Below, in pieces: positions 6,943 to 13,915 of a DNA stretch of 16,892 bases (its first letter is position 1; each line of letters opens with the position of its first letter). The notes under the pieces are model-generated. The model was not told the DNA's origin, did no database searches, and saw only the letters and a program-made list of their open reading frames with translations. The translations under genes were made by a program, and so were the position numbers. Source of the DNA: Actinomycetes bacterium (GTDB taxonomy: Bacteria; Actinomycetota; Thermoleophilia; Solirubrobacterales; Solirubrobacteraceae); assembly GCA_023429855.1 (NCBI GenBank), contig JAEZDB010000388.1, positions 1 to 16,892 on the forward strand. Direction: 5' to 3'.

Positions 6943-6962
6943 CACGGTAGGTTTGCCGCGCA

Positions 6963-7391
6963 ATGTCTCGCGTACCTGCTCTCCTGCTCTCCGCCTCCGT
7001 GCTCTCCGCGGTCGCCGCGCCAGCGGCCCTCGCCGCGGCCTCGACGCCGACCCGCGTCGGGGTTGACGAGAAGAAGCAGGTCAGCTTCTCCATGACGGGC
7101 CGCGACCTCACGGTCACCCTGCGCCCCGTCGACGGCGCCGACAACCCGATGCTCCGCGACCTCGAGAACACCGACGTCGTCGTCGCCTGCCAGGGCACGA
7201 GCCCGAAGAAGAAGAAGAAGAAGAAGCTCATCGCCGACGCCAAGACCACATGGGCCGAAGGCGCGCTCACCACGAAGCTGCGCCTCTCCAAAGACGTCTC
7301 CGTCAAGCCGAAGTGGTGCGTGCTCGAGCGGCCGCAGGGCACCGACCTCGCGGTCACCTTCAAACTGCGCGTCGTCAAGCCCGCCGCCTAG
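6963..7391 (+). CDS. Small secreted protein with a (Lys)7 run, unknown function
   Basis: A 142-aa protein with a Sec-type signal peptide (MSRVPALLLSASVLSAVAAP, likely cleaved after the Ala-rich stretch near residue 25). The mature part is about 117 residues, looks beta-rich (alternating patterns such as QVSFSMTGRDLTVTLRP and DLAVTFKLRVV), has two cysteines (76 and 119) that could form a disulfide, and seven consecutive lysines (82-88). No family is recognised. The reading is supported by strong G/C third-position bias and a clean signal peptide. An AGG about 11 bases before the ATG is the only ribosome-site candidate. It converges with the diguanylate cyclase gene. Confidence 0.72.
   Translation: MSRVPALLLSASVLSAVAAPAALAAASTPTRVGVDEKKQVSFSMTGRDLTVTLRPVDGADNPMLRDLENTDVVVACQGTSPKKKKKKKLIADAKTTWAEGALTTKLRLSKDVSVKPKWCVLERPQGTDLAVTFKLRVVKPAA
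7206..7226 (+). repeat. (AAG)7 trinucleotide repeat inside the secreted-protein gene
   Basis: Seven identical AAG codons in a row encode Lys82-Lys88. The in-frame triplet array could expand or contract by slippage without breaking the reading frame. It is an A-rich island in very GC-rich surroundings. Confidence 0.9.
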
Positions 7392-7405
7392 CGGCAACAC
7401 GCCGC
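7391..7405. terminator. Weak hairpin between convergent genes
   Basis: GCGGC (7391-7395), loop AACAC, GCCGC (7401-7405), overlapping the stop codon of the secreted protein and 36 bases from the end of the convergent cyclase gene. It could serve both genes. It is short and lacks a T tract. Confidence 0.25.
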
Positions 7406-7441
7406 GGCTCAGCAGGGCGTCGCGTCGCCGCAGGCCGCTGC

Positions 7442-9214
7442 CTACCGTTCGTTGAGCAGCATCGACGCGTCGGCCGACTCGGCTGCCGTGCGCACGCAGT
7501 TCTTGCCGGCGTGCTTCGCGCGGTAGAGCGCAGCGTCGGCCGCGGAGATCAACCCGGCCACGTTCGGCACGGTCGGACCGAGCTCGGCAACGCCGACGGA
7601 GGTCGAGACCCGCAGGTCGTTGCCCTCCATGTCGATCAACTCGAGGGCAGCCACGGCCGCGCGCGCCCGCTCGGCCAGGGCGACGACCTCGTCAAACGCC
7701 GCGCCCTGCACGACGATCGCGAGTTCCTCGCCGCCGTAGCGGGCCGGCTCGTCGCCGGCGCGGCAGCAGTCGCGCAGCGTGTCGGAGACGGCGCGCAGCA
7801 CGTGGTCACCGGTCTGGTGGCCGCGCGTGTCATTGACCTGCTTGAAGTTGTCAAGGTCGAAGAGGATCAGCGCCAGCGGCGTGCCGGCTGCAGCGTGGCG
7901 CTCGGCGCCCTGCGCGAGCAGCTCCTGCATGCGGCGGTGGTTCGCGAGGCCCGTGAGCTCATCGGTCAGCGCCTGGCGGTGCAGCGTCTCGTGGCGCTGG
8001 CTGTTGCCGGCGGCGACGCCAGCCTGCTCGCAGAGGTGGCGCAGCAGGTCGCGCTCTTCGTCGGCGAAGGCGCTGGCGCGGCGCGCGAGCACGATCATGC
8101 CGTGCGCCTCAGCGTTGCTCGGCTCGGAGATCGGGCAGGCGAGGGCCCAGACGCCGTCGACCATGGCGACGGTCGCGGAGCCAAGCGCCACCGCCGTGTC
8201 TTCGGCGGCCCGCAGGGCCGGCTCGAGATCGACGTCCTCGTGTACCGTCGCGCGCCGCACGAGCTTGCGTCCGGGGCCTTGATGGGCGCTGCCGCGGCCG
8301 CCATCGGCATCGAGTGCCTCGACGGCGGCACGCGTCGTGATCGTCAGGAGGGCGTCGAGGTCGAGCTTGGAGGCGAAGGCATCACCGATGCGGTACACGG
8401 CGATCTGCAGGCGGCTGCGCTCTCGATGCAGCGCCTCAAGGCGAGCATGGGCTTGATCGATGCGCTGGTTGCGGTCGCGCGCGAGCACGGCAAGCACGGC
8501 TGCGACGCCGAGCATCGCCAGCGGGGCGGCGGGAATCGAGCGCGCGCCCGTGGCAGCGGCGCCGACGACGGCGGCAGGCGTGAGGAGCACGTCGATCGAC
8601 CAGACGATGCCGAGCACGCGCAGCTGCAGCTGCGGCGGAATGCCGAGCGCGAGCCACTCGCGGAGCGTGGCGCTGCCGATCTCGCAGGTGAGCTGCGCGA
8701 TGAACGCGACCACGTAGAGCCACCACGCGGCGGCGTCGGGGCCGGGATGCCCCGCGGCGACGAAGACGATCGCAGGCCCGATCGAGTGCCAGGCATCGCC
8801 GCCGGTCTCCACCAGCCGCTCCAGGCGCGTGCGCTTGGCCATCCAGTCGAACACGACGGCGACCGCAAGAGCACCCAGCACGATCAGCGGCACGAACCCG
8901 GGCGGGCCGAGCAGCAGCAGCGGAATGAGGAAGAGCTGCGTCGGCACGGCGTGGCCGGCGCCGACGGGGAACTCAACGCGGCTTGCCACCGCGAACGCGA
9001 CCGCGAGCGCGGCCGTCAGGGTGACGGGAGCGTCAGCCGGCGGGGCGAGCAGGGCAAGAGCAGCCGCCGCGATCAAGAACGCGATCGTGATCCCCAGTTC
9101 GGCGCGGAGCTCGCGGGTGCTCAGCCGCTGCTTGCGGCCGTCCCAAGAGTCCTCGAGCAGGCGATCAGCAGCCGTTGCGGCGGCGCCGTCGAAGTCGGTG
9201 ACTACTGAGACCAT
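7442..9214 (-). CDS. Membrane-anchored GAF-GGDEF diguanylate cyclase
   Basis: A 590-aa protein predicted to make cyclic di-GMP from two GTP. Order: a cytoplasmic start; an N-terminal membrane region with about six to eight helices (residues 40-245; e.g. GITIAFLIAAAALALLAP); a charged helix (250-272) likely to be a signalling coiled coil; a GAF-like domain (about 280-400); and a C-terminal GGDEF domain (415-575). Catalytic features are intact: FDLDNFKQVND (452-462) and the signature GGEEL (494-498). The inhibitory I-site RxxD (R485-A-G-D488) lies exactly five residues before GGEEL, so product inhibition is expected. The sensory ligand is unknown and the membrane region matches no MASE type I can name. 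No EAL domain is present. Start: ATG at 9214-9212. Confidence 0.92.
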   Translation of the reverse strand: MVSVVTDFDGAAATAADRLLEDSWDGRKQRLSTRELRAELGITIAFLIAAAALALLAPPADAPVTLTAALAVAFAVASRVEFPVGAGHAVPTQLFLIPLLLLGPPGFVPLIVLGALAVAVVFDWMAKRTRLERLVETGGDAWHSIGPAIVFVAAGHPGPDAAAWWLYVVAFIAQLTCEIGSATLREWLALGIPPQLQLRVLGIVWSIDVLLTPAAVVGAAATGARSIPAAPLAMLGVAAVLAVLARDRNQRIDQAHARLEALHRERSRLQIAVYRIGDAFASKLDLDALLTITTRAAVEALDADGGRGSAHQGPGRKLVRRATVHEDVDLEPALRAAEDTAVALGSATVAMVDGVWALACPISEPSNAEAHGMIVLARRASAFADEERDLLRHLCEQAGVAAGNSQRHETLHRQALTDELTGLANHRRMQELLAQGAERHAAAGTPLALILFDLDNFKQVNDTRGHQTGDHVLRAVSDTLRDCCRAGDEPARYGGEELAIVVQGAAFDEVVALAERARAAVAALELIDMEGNDLRVSTSVGVAELGPTVPNVAGLISAADAALYRAKHAGKNCVRTAAESADASMLLNER

Positions 9215-9247
9215 CGGGTCTGCGGGGGATAAGTTGGCAAGGGTTTG

Positions 9248-9259
9248 TGCACGCGTGCA
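9248..9259. promoter_or_regulatory. Perfect 12-base palindrome upstream of the cyclase gene
   Basis: TGCACGCGTGCA lies 34 bases before the diguanylate cyclase start codon (minus strand). Its position suits a repressor operator. No known factor is assigned. Confidence 0.35.
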
Positions 9260-9501
9260 GGGCTGGAAGCAGCGCTCTCTCCGTATGAATCGTCACCTGG
9301 GTGCCGAAAGTTGAACCCGTCGGGCCGATTTCCGCTCGTCACAGCGTTGCACGGCATGCGGGGCCTTGCGGTAGTGAACGCCCGACGAACCGCTGGTACT
9401 CGCCAAAACCGCGCCTTTGCAGCGATTACAGCGGAGACGCGAGCGACATTCGGGGGGACAATCCGGAAGGTCTGAAATACGTACCAGCGGCCCTGTGGCC
9501 T

Positions 9502-9522
9502 GCGCGCAGAGGTGCTGCGCGC
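9502..9522 (-). terminator. Hairpin immediately after the secreted-protein gene
   Basis: A perfect 8-bp stem, GCGCGCAG (9502-9509) with CTGCGCGC (9515-9522) and a five-base loop, begins three bases beyond the minus-strand stop codon (9528-9526). No T tract follows. It is the likely transcription end for the secreted-protein gene. Confidence 0.5.
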
Positions 9523-9525
9523 CGC

Positions 9526-10161
9526 TCAGCCGCGACGGTACGGATCGATCATCACGTTGTCGATTTGGTAGCCGGCGCCGTTCATGCTGGCGGGCGTCAC
9601 GAACACGAGACGGACGTACTTGATCTGGCCAGGGCCGATCGGGAGGTTGACCGACAGCGGGTTGAGCTGGGACGGCTTCCACTTGCCCGGGAGCAGGTTG
9701 GTGCTCACGTTCGACTTGACCTGCTGCTGGACGAGCGACCCGTTGGAGTCGCGGTACGAGATGAACGTCGCGAGGAGGCCGACGGCGCCGTTGGCCTTGA
9801 GCATGTAGCGGAAGTACGGGTGCTCGTCGCTGACGCAGAACTCTGGCGACGTGACGAGCGTGGGTCCGGAGAACCAGCCCGTGCCGAGGGCGAGCGACCG
9901 GACTCCGGGCAGGATGCCGGCGGTCTCGTTGCCGGCGATCGTGCGCGCGTTGAACAGCGACCACCCCGACGTGCCGACCTCGAAGTTGCCGCGCGGCGCG
10001 AGGGCGTAGTCGGCGTTGTCGCCGAACTTGGCGAACGCTTTCGTCGTCGGCTGCGGTGGGCAGGACGCGCCGAACGCAGTCGTCGGAGCGACGAACGCGA
10101 GGGCGGCTGCCGCGAGCGGGACGAGCGCGCGGCGGGCTGAGAGCGGGGTGGAGAGCAGCAT
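9526..10161 (-). CDS. Secreted beta-rich protein, Thermoleophilia-type family of unknown function
   Basis: A 211-aa exported protein. A Sec signal peptide (Arg-Arg, then LVPLAAAALAFVAPTTAFGA; cleavage near residue 32) precedes a mature part starting CPPQPTTKAF. The body reads as a jelly-roll-like module: FGDNADYALAPRGNFEVGTS, GWSLFNARTIAGNET, FCVSDEHPYFRYMLKANG, and an ending YQIDNVMIDPYRRG. From memory, proteins with this plan (FGD..Y.L.P...FE.G..GW ... QID.V..DPYRR) are numerous in Solirubrobacterales genomes with no assigned function; this is recognition, not a search result. Start: ATG 10161, preceded by AAAGGA at a normal distance; upstream in-frame starts would give an unnatural leader. 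Divergent from dnaE2. Confidence 0.78.
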   Translation of the reverse strand: MLLSTPLSARRALVPLAAAALAFVAPTTAFGASCPPQPTTKAFAKFGDNADYALAPRGNFEVGTSGWSLFNARTIAGNETAGILPGVRSLALGTGWFSGPTLVTSPEFCVSDEHPYFRYMLKANGAVGLLATFISYRDSNGSLVQQQVKSNVSTNLLPGKWKPSQLNPLSVNLPIGPGQIKYVRLVFVTPASMNGAGYQIDNVMIDPYRRG

Positions 10162-10217
10162 CGCACCAATCCTTTGCGGGACACCAGATGGCACGTTGGC
10201 CATCGTAGACACGTCGA

Positions 10218-10238
10218 ACGAACGGCTAGGACGTTCGT
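10218..10238. promoter_or_regulatory. Inverted repeat ACGAACG-N7-CGTTCGT
   Basis: Perfect 7-base arms at 10218-10224 and 10232-10238. The half-sites resemble LexA half-sites but are spaced too far apart for a LexA box. It lies where the -35 region of the leftward secreted-protein gene is expected (candidate -10 TACGAT on the minus strand, 10207-10202), so an operator is plausible. Confidence 0.4.
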
Positions 10239-10241
10239 CCA

Positions 10242-10255
10242 GTGACGTGCGTCAC
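10242..10255. promoter_or_regulatory. CRP/FNR-family-like site
   Basis: GTGACGTGCGTCAC fits the CRP-type pattern GTGA-N6-TCAC and is fully symmetric. It lies between the divergent secreted-protein gene and dnaE2, about 50 bases upstream of the candidate start of transcription of the former and more than 100 bases from dnaE2, so the secreted protein is the likelier target. Confidence 0.5.
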
Positions 10256-10355
10256 GCTAACGCATCGCGCGCCAGTGCGGCACGCTCCGTACGAACGGCG
10301 TCCAGGTGCGGGCCCGGTGCGTCCAGATTCGGCACCACGCCACCCGCCCCAGATG

Positions 10356-10369
10356 CGAACATGTGTTCG
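10356..10369. promoter_or_regulatory. LexA (SOS) box upstream of dnaE2
   Basis: CGAACATGTGTTCG has perfect CGAAC-N4-GTTCG arms. It ends 3 bases before an in-frame GTG (10373), the same spacing as the imuB box to its ATG. The preceding bases GATG are also shared by the two sites. Confidence 0.92.
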
Positions 10370-10372
10370 CCT

Positions 10373-13300
10373 GTGGGTTCTTCGTCTTCACCACGCGGTG
10401 CCGTCTACACGGAGCTGCACACACACTCCGCCTACTCATTCCTCGACGGCGCCTCGCTTCCGGCCGAGCTGGCCGAGCGCGCTCGCGATCTGGGCTACGA
10501 CGCGCTCGCACTCACCGACCACGACTCGGTGGCAGGGTCGATGGAGTTCGCGCATGCGGCGCAGGCTGCCGGCCTCACGGCGATCCACGGCGCGGAGGTC
10601 ACGGTGCGCCGCCGTCCGCTGCCGCCCGTCCACGAGGGCCAGCGTCCAGCTCCTGCGGCCGGCTTCGGCGCCGTTGGCGGCCAGGTCGTCCGTGGCGTGT
10701 CGCCGTCGGCAGCCGACGAGCACCTCACGCTGCTCGTCGAGGGGCATGCCGGTTGGCGGAACCTCTGCCGCCTGCTCACGCTCGCGCACGAGCACACGCG
10801 CGACCATCCTCAGCGCGACCGCACAGAGCCGTCGGTCACGCTCGACCAGGTCGCCGCCCACGCCGAGGGGTTGATCTGCCTGAGCGGCTGTGCGAGCCGC
10901 GGGGTGGAAGATTCGTCGCGGCTCGCCGTGCTGCGCGAGGCGTTCGGCGCCGACGGGCTGCGCGTCGAACTGCAGCGGCCTTACGCGCGCGACGACCGGA
11001 CGCGGATTCGCAACCGGCGGCGGCTGGCGCAGCGGCTCGGCGTGCCGGTCGTGGTCACGGGCAACGTCCACGCGCACGATCGCCGCCGCGCGTTCCTGCA
11101 AGACGCGTTCGTTGCTGCGCGCCTGCGAACGAGCCTGGATGCGAGCGAGGCGCAGCGCCGCGGCAACCACGCCCACGTGCTCGTCGCTCCCGAGGTGATG
11201 GCGCGCCGCTTCAGCGGGCTCGACGAGGCCCTGGCCGAGACAGGCCGCCTGGCGCAGCGCTGCGCCGCGTTCGACCTCACGCGCGACCTGGGCTACCGCT
11301 ATCCCGGGGCCGACGACCCCACGATGCTGCAGACGCTGCGCGAGGCTTGCGAGTCCCAGTTCGACCTGCGCTACCCGCCCGGCTCGCGGCACCGCGCCGA
11401 GGCCCGCGGCCGCCTTGAAGACGAGCTGCGGATCATCGATCGCCACGGCCTGGCGGGCTTCTTCGTGCTCCACCGCGACATCCTCGAGCTCGCGCGCGAG
11501 GTCGCCGTAGAGGTGCGCGGCACCGGCAATGCCCGCTCGCTGCTGCCGCCAGGCCGAGGCCGCGGCTCCTCGGTGTCGTCGATCGTCTGCTACTTCACAG
11601 GCCTCTCGCATGTGGACCCGATCGAGAGCGACCTGCTCCTCGGCCGCTTTCTCAACGAAGAGCTCACCGCCTTCCCCGACATCGACCTCGACTTCCCGCG
11701 CGACATCCGCGAGGTGCTGATTCCGCGCATCCACGAGCGCTATGGCCGTGAGCACACCGCGCTCGTCGCCACGCACCCCGGCTATCGGGCTCGTGGCGCC
11801 GTCCGCGATCTCGGCCTCGCGCTCGGGTTGCCGCCGGCCGAGGTGGCCCGAGTCGCCCAGGCCACCGACGGCTGGAGCACGAACCGCATCGAGGAAGACG
11901 TCGACCTCGCGCTCGGCTCCGGCCGCAGTCAGACGGGCCGCTGGGCCTGGCTCTGCCGACTGGCGCGTGAGGCGCAGGGCTTGCCACGCCATCTGGGTCA
12001 GCACCCGGGCGGCATGATCGTCGCGACCCAGCCGGTGCTGGAGTGCTGCCCGATCGTCCCCACGGCGATGGAGGGTCGGCAGGTGCTGCAGTGGGACAAA
12101 GACTCCTGCAGCGACGCGGGCTTCCTCAAGATCGACCTGCTCGGCCTCGGGATGCTCTCGTGCGTGGAGCGGTGCGTCGAGCTCATCTCGACGGTGCGTG
12201 GCAAGCAGATCGACCTCTCGCGGATCGACTTCGACGACCCGCAGGTCTACCGCGCCGTGCAGGCCGCCGAGACGATGGGCGTCTTCCAGATCGAGTCGCG
12301 CGCGCAGATGGGCTCGCTCATGCGCACCCGCCCGGAGACGCTCGACGACCTCACGGTGCAGGTCGCGATCGTGCGGCCCGGACCGATCACCGGCGGCGCG
12401 ATCAACCCCTACATCGAGCGCCGCCAGCGCCGGCGGCTCGACCCGGACTACGAGATCCCCTACGAGCACCCGTCGCTGAAGGGGCCGCTGGAGGAGACGC
12501 TCGGCACGATCATCTTTCAGGACCAGGTGCTCGAGGTCGCGCAGTCGTTTGCGGGCTACACCGCAGGCGAGGCCGAGTCGCTGCGGCGGGCGATGAGCCG
12601 CAAACGCAGCGAGGCGGCCCTCAAAGCGCACCAGGCGCGGTTCGTGGAGGGAGCGATGCGGACCCACCCGGGCGTCACCCAGGAGCTCGCCGAGGCGATC
12701 TTCGCGAAGGTGCTCGGGTTCTCCGGCTTCGGGTTTCCGAAGGCGCACTCGGCGGCGTTCGCGGTGCTGGCCTACCAGTCGACCTGGCTGCGCGTGCACT
12801 ACGGCCCCGAGTTCCTCTGTTCGCTGCTGGATGAGCAGCCGATGGGCTTCTACCCGCCCGACACGCTGGTGCACGAGGCCCAGCGCCGCGGCATCCAGGT
12901 GCTCGCCCCCGACATCAACCGCAGCGACGTCGGCTGCACGATCGAGGAGGCGAAGGTGGCAGGCCCGCATGCGAGCGCGGTGCGGATCGGGCTGGGCTAC
13001 GTGCTCGGCGTGCGCGAGCGCGACGTGGAGGCGCTGGTCGCCGAGCGCAAACGCGGTGGCCCGTTCCGCTCCCTCGACGATCTCGCCGCGCGCGCCGGTG
13101 CAGGCCGCGCCGCGCTGGAGCAGCTTGCTTGGTCAGGCGTCTGCGACGGCCTTGCCGGCGGCGACCGGCGCCATGCGCTGTGGCAGCTCGGCGTCGCGGT
13201 GCCAGCAGGGCGCGTCAAGGGCGGGGTGCAGCTGGCGCTGCCGCTCGGGCTGCCCGAGGTGCCGGCGCTCTCGCCGATGTCGCGCTGGCAGGCGATGGTC

Positions 13301-13879
13301 GCCGACTACGCGACGACCGGTCTCACCACCGGTGAGCACCCGCTCTCGCTGCTGCGCCAGCGGCTGAACCGGCGCAAGGTGACCAAGAGCGAAGACCTCT
13401 TCGCGCTGCGTCACGGCACGCCGGTCGTCGTCGCGGGATTCGTCGTTGCGCGCCAGCGTCCCGGAACGGCCAAGGGCGTCACCTTCATGCTGCTCGAAGA
13501 CGAATCCGGAACGACCAACCTGATCATCGCGCCGCAGGTTGCCGAGCGGCACCGCCTGCTCGTGCGCAGCGAGCCGCTCGTGATCGCCACTGGCCGCTTG
13601 GAGCGGCACGCCGCCGCTGGCGGTGCGATCAACATCGTCGTGCAGTCGCTTGAGGGCCTGACGGGTGCTGCGTCGCCGGCGCCGCAGCGGCGCGTCGCCG
13701 AGCAGATCCCGCTCGAAGCCGGGCTTGCCCGCAAGCAGGAGGCGCAGCTTCGACGGCTGCCAAGCCCGCCCGCCGATCCGCAGCCCGGTGCCGGGCCGGC
13801 CGACGGCGAAGACGACGCCAGCGAGTTCCGCTCGGTCGCGCCGCCCGTCATGTCGTTTGCGCAAGGGCGACGCCGCTGA
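10373..13879 (+). CDS. dnaE2: DnaE2, error-prone DNA polymerase III alpha-like subunit
   Basis: A C-family polymerase of 1168 aa, the catalytic subunit of SOS mutagenic translesion synthesis. An N-terminal PHP domain has ELHTHSAYSFLDG (residues 14-26) and TDHD (48-51). The polymerase core includes GRGRGSSVSS, the catalytic PDIDLDF (Asp 436, 438, 440; two should bind metal) and KIDLLGL (third Asp at 588). FPKAHSAAFAVLAYQSTWLR marks the fingers/thumb part, QLALPL (953-958) is a candidate clamp-binding peptide, and an OB-fold follows from about residue 1017. The protein is somewhat longer than typical DnaE2 owing to a Pro/Asp-rich tail before SEFRSVAPPVMSFAQGRRR. Start: GTG 10373 is preferred because it sits 3 bases after the LexA box; ATG 10361 lies inside the box. 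It should act with ImuB; imuA is not in the window. Confidence 0.93.
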   Translation: MGSSSSPRGAVYTELHTHSAYSFLDGASLPAELAERARDLGYDALALTDHDSVAGSMEFAHAAQAAGLTAIHGAEVTVRRRPLPPVHEGQRPAPAAGFGAVGGQVVRGVSPSAADEHLTLLVEGHAGWRNLCRLLTLAHEHTRDHPQRDRTEPSVTLDQVAAHAEGLICLSGCASRGVEDSSRLAVLREAFGADGLRVELQRPYARDDRTRIRNRRRLAQRLGVPVVVTGNVHAHDRRRAFLQDAFVAARLRTSLDASEAQRRGNHAHVLVAPEVMARRFSGLDEALAETGRLAQRCAAFDLTRDLGYRYPGADDPTMLQTLREACESQFDLRYPPGSRHRAEARGRLEDELRIIDRHGLAGFFVLHRDILELAREVAVEVRGTGNARSLLPPGRGRGSSVSSIVCYFTGLSHVDPIESDLLLGRFLNEELTAFPDIDLDFPRDIREVLIPRIHERYGREHTALVATHPGYRARGAVRDLGLALGLPPAEVARVAQATDGWSTNRIEEDVDLALGSGRSQTGRWAWLCRLAREAQGLPRHLGQHPGGMIVATQPVLECCPIVPTAMEGRQVLQWDKDSCSDAGFLKIDLLGLGMLSCVERCVELISTVRGKQIDLSRIDFDDPQVYRAVQAAETMGVFQIESRAQMGSLMRTRPETLDDLTVQVAIVRPGPITGGAINPYIERRQRRRLDPDYEIPYEHPSLKGPLEETLGTIIFQDQVLEVAQSFAGYTAGEAESLRRAMSRKRSEAALKAHQARFVEGAMRTHPGVTQELAEAIFAKVLGFSGFGFPKAHSAAFAVLAYQSTWLRVHYGPEFLCSLLDEQPMGFYPPDTLVHEAQRRGIQVLAPDINRSDVGCTIEEAKVAGPHASAVRIGLGYVLGVRERDVEALVAERKRGGPFRSLDDLAARAGAGRAALEQLAWSGVCDGLAGGDRRHALWQLGVAVPAGRVKGGVQLALPLGLPEVPALSPMSRWQAMVADYATTGLTTGEHPLSLLRQRLNRRKVTKSEDLFALRHGTPVVVAGFVVARQRPGTAKGVTFMLLEDESGTTNLIIAPQVAERHRLLVRSEPLVIATGRLERHAAAGGAINIVVQSLEGLTGAASPAPQRRVAEQIPLEAGLARKQEAQLRRLPSPPADPQPGAGPADGEDDASEFRSVAPPVMSFAQGRRR

Positions 13880-13889
13880 GCGCCCGTTC

Positions 13890-13901
13890 GCGCCCAGGCG
13901 C
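13890..13901 (+). terminator. Short hairpin after dnaE2
   Basis: GCGC-CCAG-GCGC, 11 bases after the dnaE2 stop and 15 before the cytochrome start. It is only four pairs and is a weak terminator candidate, so the cytochrome gene could still receive dnaE2 read-through. Confidence 0.2.
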
Positions 13902-13915
13902 TGTGCCCATGCGGG

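Larger units (their letters stand above)
9215..9525. other. 311-base intergenic region with long-range inverted repeats
   Basis: No convincing gene lies here. It contains a 12-base perfect palindrome (9248-9259), an 8-bp inverted repeat CGTCGGGC/GCCCGACG (9318-9325 with 9380-9387) and, two bases later, a 10-bp inverted repeat CCGCTGGTAC/GTACCAGCGG (9390-9399 with 9481-9490). Both flanking genes read leftward, so this would be the 5' side of the cyclase gene. A structured leader or small RNA is possible but unproven. Confidence 0.5.

Noticed and set aside
7250..9208. A 652-codon plus-strand frame
   Set aside because: It lies opposite the GAF-GGDEF gene and overlaps the end of the Lys-rich secreted protein. 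Its translation (Gln/Arg/Glu-rich, no domains) is a shadow of the real coding strand.
9215..9525. A c-di-GMP (GEMM) riboswitch before the diguanylate cyclase
   Set aside because: Neither strand shows the conserved GEMM-I core blocks. The inverted repeats there do not match that architecture.
10218..10238. A third LexA box
   Set aside because: The GAAC and GTTC half-sites are nine bases apart instead of four, so LexA should not bind it in the usual way.
10436..12970. An 844-codon open frame on the minus strand
   Set aside because: It is antisense to dnaE2, whose catalytic motifs are all intact. Long antisense frames are normal when third positions are almost always G or C. The translation matches no family and is rich in Arg and His.
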